A DNA stretch of 64,000 nucleotides from Rhodoferax saidenbachensis (lineage in GTDB: Bacteria > Pseudomonadota > Gammaproteobacteria > Burkholderiales > Burkholderiaceae_C). A program made the position numbers and the translations under genes. The notes under the pieces are model-generated. The model had not been told where the DNA came from, made no database searches, and saw nothing but the letters and a program-made list of their open reading frames with translations. Positions 37,207 through 46,413 of the stretch are shown here, in pieces (the stretch's first letter is position 1; each line of letters opens with the position of its first letter). The stretch is taken from positions 3,038,001-3,102,000 of the forward strand of contig NZ_CP019239.1 of assembly GCF_001955715.1 (NCBI RefSeq), read 5' to 3'.

Positions 37207-38217
37207 CTAACGCAGTGTGGGCAGGCTCTTGAGCGTGTGGACCGCCGCTTCGCCGATGGACGCACCAAACCGCTTGGCCAGGCGCTCGGCCACGTTGTCG
37301 CGGCGTGTGTAGTCCACCAGATCTTCCGCCTTGACCACTTCACGGGCGACATAGTCCAGGTTGCCGAGTTGGTCTGCCAGCCCCAATTCAATGGCTTGTT
37401 GACCGGTCCAGAACAGGCCGCTGAAGGTCTCTGGGGTTTCTTTCAGACGCGCACCGCGCCCAGCTTTCACCACCGCGATGAACTGCTGGTGAATCTGGTC
37501 CAGCATGGCCTGGGCAAACACGCGCTGCTTTTCGGTTTGCGGGCTGAACGGGTCCATGAACCCCTTGTTCTCGCCCGCCGTCATCAGGCGGCGCTCCACG
37601 CCTAACTTGTCCATGAGGCCGGTGAAGCCGAAACCATCCATCAACACACCGATGCTGCCCACAATGCTGGCCTTGTCGACAAAAATCTTGTCCGCACCCA
37701 CAGCGATGTAATACGCGGCCGACGCGCAGGTTTCCTCCACCACGGCGTAGACCGGTTTTTTGTACTGCGCCTTCAACCGCCGGATTTCATCATTGATGAT
37801 GCCGGCCTGCACCGGGCTGCCACCGGGCGAATTGATCAACAGCACGACCGCCTGAGAACCCTGGTCTTCAAACGCCGCCCGCATGGCAGCCACCACGGTT
37901 TCAGCGCTGGCGTCCGAACCCGACGCAATTTCACCCTTGATTTCCACCACAGCCGTGTGGGGTTTGGAGACGTTGGTTGTCGACGTGCTGCGGTCCATGC
38001 CCAGCCACACCAGGGCCACCAGAAACAGCAACCAGCCCAGGCGAATGCCATTGCGCCAGCGCCGTGCCGTGCGCTGCTCCACCAGAGCCGCCATGGCCAG
38101 CTTCTCCAGCGTGGCACGCTCCCAGCCTGGAGTCTCCGTGCCCTTAACATTTGCTCCGTTTTTAATAGCATCTTGCGCACTATCGGCGAGAGCTTGCGTG
38201 GTATTTGGTTCAGTCAT
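37207..38217 (-). CDS. sppA: Signal peptide peptidase SppA, S49 family
   Basis: The 336-aa product from the ATG at 38217 has a membrane helix (about 55-75, GIRLGWLLFLVALVWLGM), then the S49 protease domain with the nucleophilic Ser in ETCASAAYYIAVGADKI and the Lys in the SIVGSIGVLMDGFGF region. It degrades signal peptides left after secretion. Residues about 10-24 (ALADSAQDAIKNGAN) are encoded by a copy of the dispersed repeat (38158-38195). Confidence 0.92.
   Translation of the reverse strand: MTEPNTTQALADSAQDAIKNGANVKGTETPGWERATLEKLAMAALVEQRTARRWRNGIRLGWLLFLVALVWLGMDRSTSTTNVSKPHTAVVEIKGEIASGSDASAETVVAAMRAAFEDQGSQAVVLLINSPGGSPVQAGIINDEIRRLKAQYKKPVYAVVEETCASAAYYIAVGADKIFVDKASIVGSIGVLMDGFGFTGLMDKLGVERRLMTAGENKGFMDPFSPQTEKQRVFAQAMLDQIHQQFIAVVKAGRGARLKETPETFSGLFWTGQQAIELGLADQLGNLDYVAREVVKAEDLVDYTRRDNVAERLAKRFGASIGEAAVHTLKSLPTLR
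38158..38195 (+). repeat. Dispersed repeat, family A (copy 5), inside sppA
   Basis: GTTTTTAATAGCATC then TTGCGCA, CTATCGGCGAGAGC on the + strand. On the minus (coding) strand it reads SAQDAIKN in frame. Confidence 0.65.
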
Positions 38218-38219
38218 TG

Positions 38220-38621
38220 TTAAAACTCGACAGGTTTCAGGTGAAGGCCAGTATGCCAGTGGACGACGCCGTCGTTCTCGGTCAGGGCAATCTGCACCAG
38301 ACCACCGCGGCAAGGGCCACCCCGGCATTGGCCGGTTTGTGGGCTGTACATGGCGCCATGGGTGGCACAAATCAACCAGTGGCCGGTCAAATCGAAAAAC
38401 CGGTTGGGCTGGTAGTCCATTTCCATGGGCACATGGGTACAGCGGTTGAGGTAGGCGTAGGCCACATCTTGGTAACGGATGGCAAACGCCATGCAGGTCT
38501 GGCCGCAATAGACCACGTCAAAAGGCACAGCATCGCCGCTGTTCACCAGATCCTGCGAATTGCACAGCGCAAAAGCCTGAGAAGGCCCTTGCATGGCAAC
38601 CACCCTGCGCTCGTCAGGCAT
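38220..38621 (-). CDS. Rieske [2Fe-2S] protein
   Basis: The 133-aa product has the Rieske ligands in CTHVPME (CxH) and CATHGAMY (CxxH). No signal or membrane segment is seen. Such small soluble Rieske proteins carry electrons to oxygenases or reductases; the partner is not encoded here. Starting at 38621 overlaps the HAD gene by 8 bp; an ATG at 38594 with a better ribosome-binding site (GCAGGGTGG) is the alternative. It is followed by sppA after 2 bp. Confidence 0.85.
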   Translation of the reverse strand: MPDERRVVAMQGPSQAFALCNSQDLVNSGDAVPFDVVYCGQTCMAFAIRYQDVAYAYLNRCTHVPMEMDYQPNRFFDLTGHWLICATHGAMYSPQTGQCRGGPCRGGLVQIALTENDGVVHWHTGLHLKPVEF

Positions 38622-39285
38622 GGTCCAGCATCCAGGCATGCAGCTCGGCCACCGAGTGCGCCACAAAACGCGGCTGCAGAACGTCAAACGCGGCGGGTTC
38701 ATGGGCGCCGTAGCTCACCCCCACGCTGGCGCAGCCGGCGTTGAGCGCCATCTGCAGGTCGTGGGTGGTGTCACCGATCATCAGCACACGCTCCGGCGCC
38801 ACGCCCAGTTCGGCCATCAGCTCGTGCAACATCAGCGGATGGGGCTTACCCGCCGTTTCGTCTGCGGTACGGGAAGCATGGAACAGGTCTCGGAGCTCCA
38901 CCGCCTGCAACGCTTCGTCCAAACCCTTACGGCTTTTCCCAGTGGCCACGGCCAGCAAATGCTGACGCGCCTTGAGGTCGGCCAGCAGGGGCAACACACC
39001 GTCAAACAGGCTGATGTCATGGATGTGCTGGCCGTAGTGGTGCTTGTAACGTGCACCCAGCAAGGCGTACTTCTCTTGCGGCACATCGGGCGCGGCACGG
39101 GCCAGCGCTTCCATCAGGCCCAGACCGATCACATACGAAGCATCCTGGTCACTGGGCACCGTGCCACCCACATCGCCCACTGCCAACTGGATGCAGCGCG
39201 TGATGATGGCAGTAGAGTCAAACAGGGTGCCGTCCCAATCAAAAGCGATCAGGTCAAACTGGCGTGGGCGGGTGGTACGGGACAT
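38614..39285 (-). CDS. HAD-superfamily phosphatase (phosphoglycolate phosphatase-like)
   Basis: The 223-aa product has AFDWDGTLFDS (nucleophile Asp), ATGKSRKGLDEAL (Thr/Lys) and IGDTTHDLQMALNAG (acidic pair), the HAD motifs in order. It resembles Gph-type phosphatases. It is 52 bp from rluC and overlaps the Rieske gene. Confidence 0.9.
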   Translation of the reverse strand: MSRTTRPRQFDLIAFDWDGTLFDSTAIITRCIQLAVGDVGGTVPSDQDASYVIGLGLMEALARAAPDVPQEKYALLGARYKHHYGQHIHDISLFDGVLPLLADLKARQHLLAVATGKSRKGLDEALQAVELRDLFHASRTADETAGKPHPLMLHELMAELGVAPERVLMIGDTTHDLQMALNAGCASVGVSYGAHEPAAFDVLQPRFVAHSVAELHAWMLDHA

Positions 39286-39337
39286 GGAACAGGATTTTCA
39301 GGGGTTATACGAATCGGAGGGTACGAAGGGGCAAAGA

Positions 39338-40399
39338 CTAGGGCGCCAGTTCGGTGGCTGCCGCCATGGCGCCGGGCAGCACCTGCCCCGCAAACTGCGC
39401 CAGCTCATCCGGCAAGTCGGCCTGCAAACGCAGCCGTTTTCCGGTGAACGGATGGGTGCAGTGCAGGCGCCAGGCATGTAAAAACATGCGCTTAAGCACC
39501 GGGCCGGTGGTGGTGCGTGCCAGCGCCTTGTTCAGCTCAAAGTCGCCATATTTGTCGTCACCCACGATGGGCATACCCTCGGACGCCAGGTGCACACGAA
39601 TCTGGTGCGTGCGCCCGGTCTTGATGGTGACTTCCAGCAGCGAATACGGCTGCGGACCTCCCGCGGAACCCAAAACCTTGACCAGGGTCAGCGACGGCAT
39701 GGCGTCCGGGTCGTCTTTGGCCACCACTTTCACGCGACGCTCACCGTCGGGCAACAGGTATTTGTGCAAGGACTTGTCCAGCACCTTCTTATTAGTGGGC
39801 CACTGCCCCAGCACCATGGCCAGGTAGGTCTTGCCGGTTTCGCGCTCGCGGAACTGGTCCTGCAGGTTTTTCAGCGCGCTGCGCTTCTTGGCCACCAGCA
39901 AAATGCCACTGGTTTCACGATCCAGCCGGTGCACCAATTCCAGAAAGGGGGCTGCCGGCCTGGCCATGCGCAATTGCTCAATAACCCCAAAACTCACGCC
40001 CGAGCCGCCATGCACCGCCACGCCGGCGGGTTTCAGGATGGCCAAAACATGGTCATCCTCAAACAAAATGGGGAAATCCTTGGCCGGCGCATTACTGGCG
40101 ACGTGCATGGCCACTTGTTCGGCCATGGCCTGGGTTTTCTGCTCAGCCCGCTCGGACACGCGTACCGGCGGTATGCGAATAACGTCACCGGCCTCGACGC
40201 GGCTGTCGGCACCGGCCCGGCCCTTGTTGATGCGGACTTCGCCACTGCGGATGATGCGGTAGACGTGGGTCTTGGGCACGCCCTTGAGGTGGCGCATCAG
40301 GAAGTTGTCCAGCCGCTGGCCGCCGCTGTCTTCGTCCACCGTGACCAATTTCACCGCCGGTTGGGGAAGGGACGCATTGGCCCCTATAATGTGTTTCAC
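39338..40399 (-). CDS. rluC: 23S rRNA pseudouridine synthase RluC
   Basis: The 353-aa product has an S4 RNA-binding domain (about 28-80) and the catalytic HRLDRETSG. RluC acts on 23S rRNA positions 955, 2504 and 2580 in E. coli. It is divergent from rne, the same arrangement as in E. coli. Confidence 0.93.
   Translation of the reverse strand: MKHIIGANASLPQPAVKLVTVDEDSGGQRLDNFLMRHLKGVPKTHVYRIIRSGEVRINKGRAGADSRVEAGDVIRIPPVRVSERAEQKTQAMAEQVAMHVASNAPAKDFPILFEDDHVLAILKPAGVAVHGGSGVSFGVIEQLRMARPAAPFLELVHRLDRETSGILLVAKKRSALKNLQDQFRERETGKTYLAMVLGQWPTNKKVLDKSLHKYLLPDGERRVKVVAKDDPDAMPSLTLVKVLGSAGGPQPYSLLEVTIKTGRTHQIRVHLASEGMPIVGDDKYGDFELNKALARTTTGPVLKRMFLHAWRLHCTHPFTGKRLRLQADLPDELAQFAGQVLPGAMAAATELAP
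40361..40390 (+). promoter_or_regulatory. Candidate rne promoter inside rluC
   Basis: TTGGGG, 18 bp, TATAAT: a good sigma-70 -10 hexamer on the plus strand within the first codons of rluC. Initiation near 40397 would give rne a leader of about 500 nt. Confidence 0.5.
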
Positions 40400-40896
40400 T
40401 AGCGTTGTGCCGTAAGTGGTTGATTTGTCTGGAGTTTAGTCCACACCCCGCCCAAAGCCACGCTGGAAGGTCGATGCCGCCGTCTTGCATTGCTCGCAAA
40501 TCACACGCCAACCGCCTGTGATGGCCTGCAAACAAGGCGGTCAAGACTACGAATTGAACCACTGATACGGAATACCCAAAGCCCGCAGACTCCTCGTCTG
40601 GGGGCGGAATGAAACGAGATGTTTGTGTTGCTAAGCCTGATGATCCTGTGCCTGCGGAGCGTTTTCGCCCCGTTTTTCGGCACAAATCGGCCTGCAGCCC
40701 CGGTAAACACTGCGCAAGCAGCTATCAAATTGATAGCCGGTACACAGACGCACTCCCTCGTCCCCATCCACGCGCCTACGCTTCGACACCTCGTGTGACG
40801 TCGAAGTTCTCCGGCAATTCCTCCTCAGTTCAGCTCGTCGTTCCAGGTATCCAACGCCCCTTGAGGGCATGTGTTAACTGATGAAGGATGCAATCC
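40400..40896 (+). other. Long gene-free leader of rne (497 bp)
   Basis: No credible gene is seen. The interval contains a family-A repeat (40689-40738), and a 7-bp inverted repeat CTTCGAC/GTCGAAG (40781-40806). A weak open frame at 40609-40881 has no homology and covers the repeat. In E. coli a 361-nt rne leader mediates autoregulation by RNase E; the same role here is inference. Confidence 0.55.
40689..40738 (-). repeat. Dispersed repeat, family A (copy 6)
   Basis: GGCCTGCAGCCCCGG then TGCGCAAGCAGCTAT and CAAATTGATAGC, reverse orientation, in the rne leader. Confidence 0.75.
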
Positions 40897-43800
40897 ATGA
40901 AACGGATGCTGATCAACGCCACGCAGGCTGAAGAACGCCGCCTGGCCATTGTCGACGGACAAAAACTCCTCGACTACGAAATCGAAATTGAAGGGCGCGA
41001 ACAGCGCAAGGGCAACATCTACAAGGCCGTCGTCACGCGCGTCGAGCCGTCGCTGGAAGCCTGCTTTGTCGACTACGGCGAAGACCGCCACGGCTTCCTG
41101 CCGTTCAAAGAAATCTCCAAGATGTACTTCCGCGAAGGCGTGTCTGCCAGCCAGGCGCGCATTCAGGACGCCATCCGCGAAGGCCAGGAACTGCTGGTCC
41201 AGGTCGAAAAAGAAGAACGTGGCAACAAGGGCGCAGCCCTGACCACCTTCGTCTCGCTGGCCGGCCGCTACGTGGTCCTGATGCCCAACAACCCCCGCGG
41301 TGGTGGCGTATCGCGCCGTATCGAAGGTGAAGACCGTGCCGAGCTCAAAGAAGCGCTCGACCAGCTCGAATACCCCAACGGCATGTCCATCATTGCGCGC
41401 ACCGCCGGCATCGGCCGCAGCGCACCGGAACTGCAATGGGACTTGAACTACCTGCTCAAGCTGTGGACCGCGATTGACGGCGCCGCCAAGGGTGGCAAGG
41501 GCGCGTTCCTGATTTATCAGGAATCGTCTTTGGTCATTCGCGCGATCCGCGACTACTTCAACCACGACATCGGCGACATCCTGATAGACACCGACGACGT
41601 GTACGAACAGGCCCAGCAGTTCATGGCCCACGTGATGCCAGAACACGCTGCCCGCGTGAAGCGCTACCGTGACGACGCCCCGCTGTTCAGCCGCTTCCAG
41701 ATCGAACACCAGATCGAATCGGCCTACGCCCGCACGGTGCAACTGCCCTCCGGCGGCGCCATCGTGATCGACCACACCGAAGCCCTGGTTTCGGTGGACG
41801 TCAACTCGGCCCGCGCCATCAAGGGCGGCGACATCGAAGAAACCGCAACCCGCACCAACCTAGAAGCCGCCGACGAAGTGGCACGCCAGATGCGTCTGCG
41901 CGACTTGGGTGGCCTGATCGTCATCGACTTTATCGACATGGAAGAGTCCCGCAACCGCCGCGAAGTGGAAAACCGCTTGCGCGACGCGCTGCGCCAGGAC
42001 CGTGCCCGTGTGCAGTTCGGCACCATCTCCAAGTTTGGCCTGATGGAAATGAGCCGCCAGCGCCTGCGCCCGGCCCTTTCCGAAGGTGCATCCATTCCTT
42101 GCCCGCGTTGCGGCGGCTCCGGCCACATCCGCGACACAGAATCCAGCGCTTTGCAGATTCTGCGGATCATCCAGGAAGAGTCCCTCAAGGACAACACGGC
42201 CTCCGTGCTGTGCCAGGTGCCCGTCGATGTGGCGTCGTTCCTGCTGAACGAAAAGCGCACCGAAATCGCCAAGATCGAACTCAAGCAGCGCATCAATGTG
42301 CTGATGGTGCCCAACAAGACGCTGGAAACACCCAACTACAAGCTCGAACGCCTGAAGCACGACGACCCGCGCCTGGATGGCATGGAAGTCAGCTACAAGA
42401 TGGCCGACGAAGTGGAAGACCCCACATCCGTCACACGCCGATCGCAAGAGCCCACCAACAAACAAACGCCCATCATCAAGGGTGTGTTGCCTGACGCGCC
42501 CGCGCCGATTGCACCGCCCAAGCCCGAAGTACCCAAGCACAGCAAGCCTGCAGCACCCGCAGCACGCCCCGCTGCCGCCGCGCCCGTACCGGCCAGCAAA
42601 GGCTTCTTCGGCTGGATCAAGGACCTGTTTGGCGCCGAAGCGCCCGCGGCAAAACCCGTGGCACCGGCACCTGCTGCCAAGACCGACGACAAGCGCGACG
42701 GTCGCGGAGGCCGTGACGGCAACCGCAATGGCGGACGTGGCGAAGGCCAGCGCGACGGACGTGGTCCACGCGGTGAAGGTCGCAATGAGCAACGCCCCGA
42801 AGGACGCGGCGATCGCAACGAGCGTGGTGGACGCGGCGGACGTGGTGGCCGTGGCGAACGCCAGGGCGGCGCCCAGCGCGAACGTTTTGACGCAGAAGGC
42901 AAGGCCATTGGCGCAGAAGCCAACGGCGTAACCGTGGATGCCACCCAAGGCAACGTGGATGGCGCACGCAACGAGCAACGCCCAGAACGTGCACCCCGCA
43001 ACGACCGTGGTGGTGAGCGCGGCGAACGCGGTAACCGCCAAGGCCAAGGTCGCGGCGACCGTCCTGAAGGTACAGAACGCAGCCCACGCAATGAAGAGCG
43101 CGGCGATGTGCGCAGCGAAGCACGCCCTGAAACACGTCCTGAAGGCAACACCGAAGCCGGCACAGAACCCCGTGGTGAAGGCCGTGGCCGCAGCCGCGGT
43201 GGACGTGGTCGTAACCGTGATGACCGCGGCCCACGCCAGGACGACGGCAGCCAGAACCCGACCGCTGAAGGCCAGCAGCAAACCCAACTCGGCTTTGCCG
43301 AAGGTGAACAAGCGGCCCCAACCCAAGGTGCTGATGGCCAGCAGGCTCCCGCAGAACGCACCGAGAACGGCGAAGCCCGTGAAAAACGCTCCCGTGACCG
43401 TTATGGGCGCGAACGCGGCCCCCGTGGTGAACGTGGCGATCGCCCAGAACGCAGCGAGCGTAATGAGCACACCGATGCGCCCGTAGCGGCAGACGCTGCA
43501 GAGCAAGCTGCACCAGTGGCGCAAGCCGCTGAGGCACCGGCTCCTGTCGTAGCTGCAGCCCCTGTGTACGCCCCGGCGCCAGCACCCGTTGCTCCCGCGC
43601 CTGTGGCTTCGGCACCTGTTGCGCCCAAGGCAGACGCTGGCATGCCCAAAGTGGCCTCCTACGCCCTGCCGCTGGACAACCTGCAGCAAGTCGCCGAAGG
43701 TTCTGGCCTGCAGTGGGTCAACTCTGACCCCAGCCGCATCAGCGCTGTGCAAGCCGCCATTGCCGCAGAACCCAAGCCGGTCCATGTGCCGCGCGAACGT

Positions 43801-43902
43801 CCTGCGCCTGTAGTGGTGACCGAAGGCCCACTGGTTCTGGTGGAAACCAAGCGTGACCTGCGCAATATGGTGCTGCCGTTTGAAGAAACGCCATCGGCGT
43901 AA
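40897..43902 (+). CDS. rne: Ribonuclease E
   Basis: The product is 1001 aa from the ATG at 40897, chosen because AAGGATGCAATCC precedes it and MKRMLINATQAEERRLAIVDGQ matches E. coli RNase E; an ATG three codons earlier is the alternative. The S1 domain, the catalytic Asp pair region (RGLIVIDFIDMEESRNRR) and the zinc-link CPRCGGSGH are present in the first 400 residues. Residues about 530-950 are a disordered Arg/Gly/Glu/Asn-rich scaffold with many RNEQRPE and GERGERGNR type repeats, then Ala/Pro-rich linkers. This part would host degradosome partners, but no known micro-domain is evident. Confidence 0.95.
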   Translation: MKRMLINATQAEERRLAIVDGQKLLDYEIEIEGREQRKGNIYKAVVTRVEPSLEACFVDYGEDRHGFLPFKEISKMYFREGVSASQARIQDAIREGQELLVQVEKEERGNKGAALTTFVSLAGRYVVLMPNNPRGGGVSRRIEGEDRAELKEALDQLEYPNGMSIIARTAGIGRSAPELQWDLNYLLKLWTAIDGAAKGGKGAFLIYQESSLVIRAIRDYFNHDIGDILIDTDDVYEQAQQFMAHVMPEHAARVKRYRDDAPLFSRFQIEHQIESAYARTVQLPSGGAIVIDHTEALVSVDVNSARAIKGGDIEETATRTNLEAADEVARQMRLRDLGGLIVIDFIDMEESRNRREVENRLRDALRQDRARVQFGTISKFGLMEMSRQRLRPALSEGASIPCPRCGGSGHIRDTESSALQILRIIQEESLKDNTASVLCQVPVDVASFLLNEKRTEIAKIELKQRINVLMVPNKTLETPNYKLERLKHDDPRLDGMEVSYKMADEVEDPTSVTRRSQEPTNKQTPIIKGVLPDAPAPIAPPKPEVPKHSKPAAPAARPAAAAPVPASKGFFGWIKDLFGAEAPAAKPVAPAPAAKTDDKRDGRGGRDGNRNGGRGEGQRDGRGPRGEGRNEQRPEGRGDRNERGGRGGRGGRGERQGGAQRERFDAEGKAIGAEANGVTVDATQGNVDGARNEQRPERAPRNDRGGERGERGNRQGQGRGDRPEGTERSPRNEERGDVRSEARPETRPEGNTEAGTEPRGEGRGRSRGGRGRNRDDRGPRQDDGSQNPTAEGQQQTQLGFAEGEQAAPTQGADGQQAPAERTENGEAREKRSRDRYGRERGPRGERGDRPERSERNEHTDAPVAADAAEQAAPVAQAAEAPAPVVAAAPVYAPAPAPVAPAPVASAPVAPKADAGMPKVASYALPLDNLQQVAEGSGLQWVNSDPSRISAVQAAIAAEPKPVHVPRERPAPVVVTEGPLVLVETKRDLRNMVLPFEETPSA

Positions 43903-43938
43903 TGCACGGGCAGCCTCTCAACGGGGCTGTCAATCCAA

Positions 43939-43968
43939 TAAAAAGGGGCACTTCGGTGCCCCTTTTTT
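43939..43968. terminator. Bidirectional terminator of rne and the GGDEF-like gene
   Basis: Stem AAAAGGGGCAC/GTGCCCCTTTT with a TTCG tetraloop, T-runs on both strands. It lies between the convergent genes. Confidence 0.9.
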
Positions 43969-43984
43969 ATTGGTGCCGTATGCC

Positions 43985-45061
43985 TTAAAAGATATCGACA
44001 GCGCCTATTTTTGGTGCGTCGCCAAACAGACCCTTGCGCACCAGATCGCCGTGGCTGAACACCTTGTTGTAACCATTGTGCTGGGCATAGTCCACGGCGC
44101 GTTCCGTGCGTTCCAGCGCCGTGCTGGGTGAATCATCTGCGGTAATGCGGGTAAATCCTGCACTGGCGGTGACACGTCCGACCTGGGGAAAGTTGAACTT
44201 CTCCATATTGGCGCGGAAACGCTCAAACGCCGCCAACACCAGGGCTTCGTCCGGGCAGTGCATCAACACCGCGAACTGCTCGCCGCCAAAGCGGTAAATG
44301 CGGTCATAGGTGCGGAAGGTGTTGTTCATGATGCGCGCCACCAGCAGCAGCACCTCTTCTGCAATCAGGTGCCCGCCTTTGTCACTGAGGATGCCAAAGT
44401 TGTCCACGTTGACGGTACCCAGCCAGTAGTTGGGTGGCACACGGTGACGCCGTTCCTGCCCCGGCGCGACCGTGGCATCCTGCGCCCTGGACTGGGCTTG
44501 TGCCCCTTCGTCGAGTTCTTCCAGTACAGCGCTGTAAAACGTGTCGTCCAGCGACTTGCGGTTGAGCAAGCCGGTCAATGCATCGCGGTCGCTGTAGGCC
44601 AGCAGGTTGTACATATTGCGGAACACATGCAATACGTCGGCAATCGCACCCATCTGGGCATCACCCAGTGCAAATGCGGAATGGATTTCGATGACTCCTT
44701 CTTCCTCCATGCGGGAATCCGCAAACAAGGGTAGGTAGTTGATACGTGGGCCGTCTTCGCCGGCCCAGGCAAAGTCCACACGGTCGCGGCTCATCAGGCA
44801 ATTGAAACGCTCGCGGTTGTCATCGATCAGGGGCAGCCCATGGAAATCCACCCGCAGCGGGTCCACCACCTTGCCGCCGCCTTTGTGGTCCAGCGTGGCA
44901 ATCTCCAGCCAGCGCTTGACGCCCTCTTCACTCACCACCCGCGCTATGACCACGCGCTGGATGGGCAGCAGATCGATCAGCGCCTTGGACAAGGTCAACT
45001 CCAGCAGGTCTCTGTCCCTGTGGTCAGTCAGCCGGATGATGTGTTCGGTGATGGTGGGCAT
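43985..45061 (-). CDS. GGDEF-domain protein with variant GGEQF motif
   Basis: The 358-aa product has an N-terminal GAF-like region (about 10-160, IQRVVIARVVSEEG) and a C-terminal GGDEF domain (about 170-355). The signature reads RFGGEQFAVL: the third position acidic is kept as Glu, but the fourth is Gln instead of Glu. GGDEF proteins make cyclic di-GMP; Gln at the second acidic site could weaken metal binding or catalysis. No inhibitory RxxD site is obvious. It is monocistronic. Confidence 0.88.
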   Translation of the reverse strand: MPTITEHIIRLTDHRDRDLLELTLSKALIDLLPIQRVVIARVVSEEGVKRWLEIATLDHKGGGKVVDPLRVDFHGLPLIDDNRERFNCLMSRDRVDFAWAGEDGPRINYLPLFADSRMEEEGVIEIHSAFALGDAQMGAIADVLHVFRNMYNLLAYSDRDALTGLLNRKSLDDTFYSAVLEELDEGAQAQSRAQDATVAPGQERRHRVPPNYWLGTVNVDNFGILSDKGGHLIAEEVLLLVARIMNNTFRTYDRIYRFGGEQFAVLMHCPDEALVLAAFERFRANMEKFNFPQVGRVTASAGFTRITADDSPSTALERTERAVDYAQHNGYNKVFSHGDLVRKGLFGDAPKIGAVDIF

Positions 45062-45119
45062 GGCCGGATAATAGTCCCGAAACCCGCGTTCGTCACCCCG
45101 GGGTCAAGGCCCCAAAACC

Positions 45120-46409
45120 CTATGTTTTTCCGGCTTCCCGGAGGGCTTCGCGGTAGGCCTCGGTAGCCGCTTGTGTGTCTTGCCGCTGCTCGGCCAGCTC
45201 GGCCAAAGCACGCCAGGCATCACGCTTGAGCTCGGCATCCTGCAGCAAGGTCAACGACTGCTTGAGCAACTGTTGCGCCTTGCCCCACAGGCTCAGGCGC
45301 ATACACACCACCCCGGCCAGGTACTGCAAGACCGCATCGCGCGGATTGCCCATCTGGGCCGATTCAATGCGGGTGAGCCAGGCTGCGTCCGCGGCACCGC
45401 CAGGCTGACCAAAGCCGCGCTCCAGCACCCGCACCAGACGCACGCGCTGGGCCAATGCCAGGGCGTCCGGGACCTGCACCATGCGCTCCCAGACCGGCAA
45501 CAACCAGAGCCGCGACAGCACCACATCGCCGCCCTGTGCCAGCAGGCGCTCTGCGGCTTCCATGGCCACTTCAGGCATCTGCTGCTCAGCCACTTCCAAT
45601 GCCTCCCACGCCCGCGTTATCTGCACCGGGTCGTGCGCCGCACGCAGCAGCTCAATGGCCAGGCCACGCGCGATACTTTTCCCTGCCACTTCGGAGAAAG
45701 CGCGGTGTTTGGTCAGCAGGCGCGCGGTCTCCAGCGCCACCAGTGACCGGCGGCCCAGGCGCGCAACCTTGAAACGCAGGCGCAGGGCCAGGGTGCGCCG
45801 CGCAGCGCCTTGGGGCAACTGGTCCAGCCACTCCATGGCGGCGCCGGCATCGCGGTCGTCAAAGGCCCAGCGCGCTGCGCGCAACTGCACGCCATCGCGG
45901 ATGTCCTGCGCGTTGCGGCTGGTGGTCTGTTCCAGCGCCTGTTGGAAATGGGCGTCGCGTACCGTGCGGTCCTGCAAGGCATGGGCACTCTCGGCCGCCA
46001 GCAGGTGCGACAAAACACGCAGGCGCCCGGCGTACGCGAGTTGTTCACCACTGCCCTGCACCGACTCTTCGAGGGACACCACCAATTCGGCCGACTTGCG
46101 GGCCCGCACAAAACGGCCCGACACCAGGTGCGACAGCGACTCCAGCAAAGCCGACTGGATGGCGCGCTCCTTTTGCAGCAAACGCCAGCTGCGCGCCTGC
46201 TGCGGAATCCGCAAGAGCGCCGACAGCGCACGCAACGCAAAGTGCAGCGTGACAAAAATCGCACCCAACGCCAGCAGGAAAAGATTCAGCGACAGGTCCA
46301 CCCGGTACGGCGCCCAGTACAGGGTGATGGTGCCCGGGTTATTGCCGGCAAACAGGGCGCTGGCCACGGCAATGCCGAACAGCGCCATGAACCACAGTGC
46401 AGCGCGCAT
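45120..46409 (-). CDS. hemY: HemY-like tetratricopeptide membrane protein
   Basis: The 429-aa product from the ATG at 46409 has two membrane helices in the first 70 residues (WFMALFGIAVASALFAG; NLFLLALGAIFVTLHFAL) and a long cytoplasmic/periplasmic TPR-rich C-terminus. It matches the HemY_N family next to hemX. It is not the protoporphyrinogen oxidase also called HemY. A role in haem biosynthesis is assumed from the operon. Confidence 0.9.
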   Translation of the reverse strand: MRAALWFMALFGIAVASALFAGNNPGTITLYWAPYRVDLSLNLFLLALGAIFVTLHFALRALSALLRIPQQARSWRLLQKERAIQSALLESLSHLVSGRFVRARKSAELVVSLEESVQGSGEQLAYAGRLRVLSHLLAAESAHALQDRTVRDAHFQQALEQTTSRNAQDIRDGVQLRAARWAFDDRDAGAAMEWLDQLPQGAARRTLALRLRFKVARLGRRSLVALETARLLTKHRAFSEVAGKSIARGLAIELLRAAHDPVQITRAWEALEVAEQQMPEVAMEAAERLLAQGGDVVLSRLWLLPVWERMVQVPDALALAQRVRLVRVLERGFGQPGGAADAAWLTRIESAQMGNPRDAVLQYLAGVVCMRLSLWGKAQQLLKQSLTLLQDAELKRDAWRALAELAEQRQDTQAATEAYREALREAGKT

Positions 46410-46413
46410 CGTA

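Noticed and set aside
40609..40881. 90-aa open frame in the rne leader
   Set aside because: It covers the dispersed repeat and has no homology or good start signal, so it is treated as non-coding.
41860..43785. Long minus-strand frame opposite rne
   Set aside because: It is a low-complexity shadow of the repeat-rich RNase E tail.
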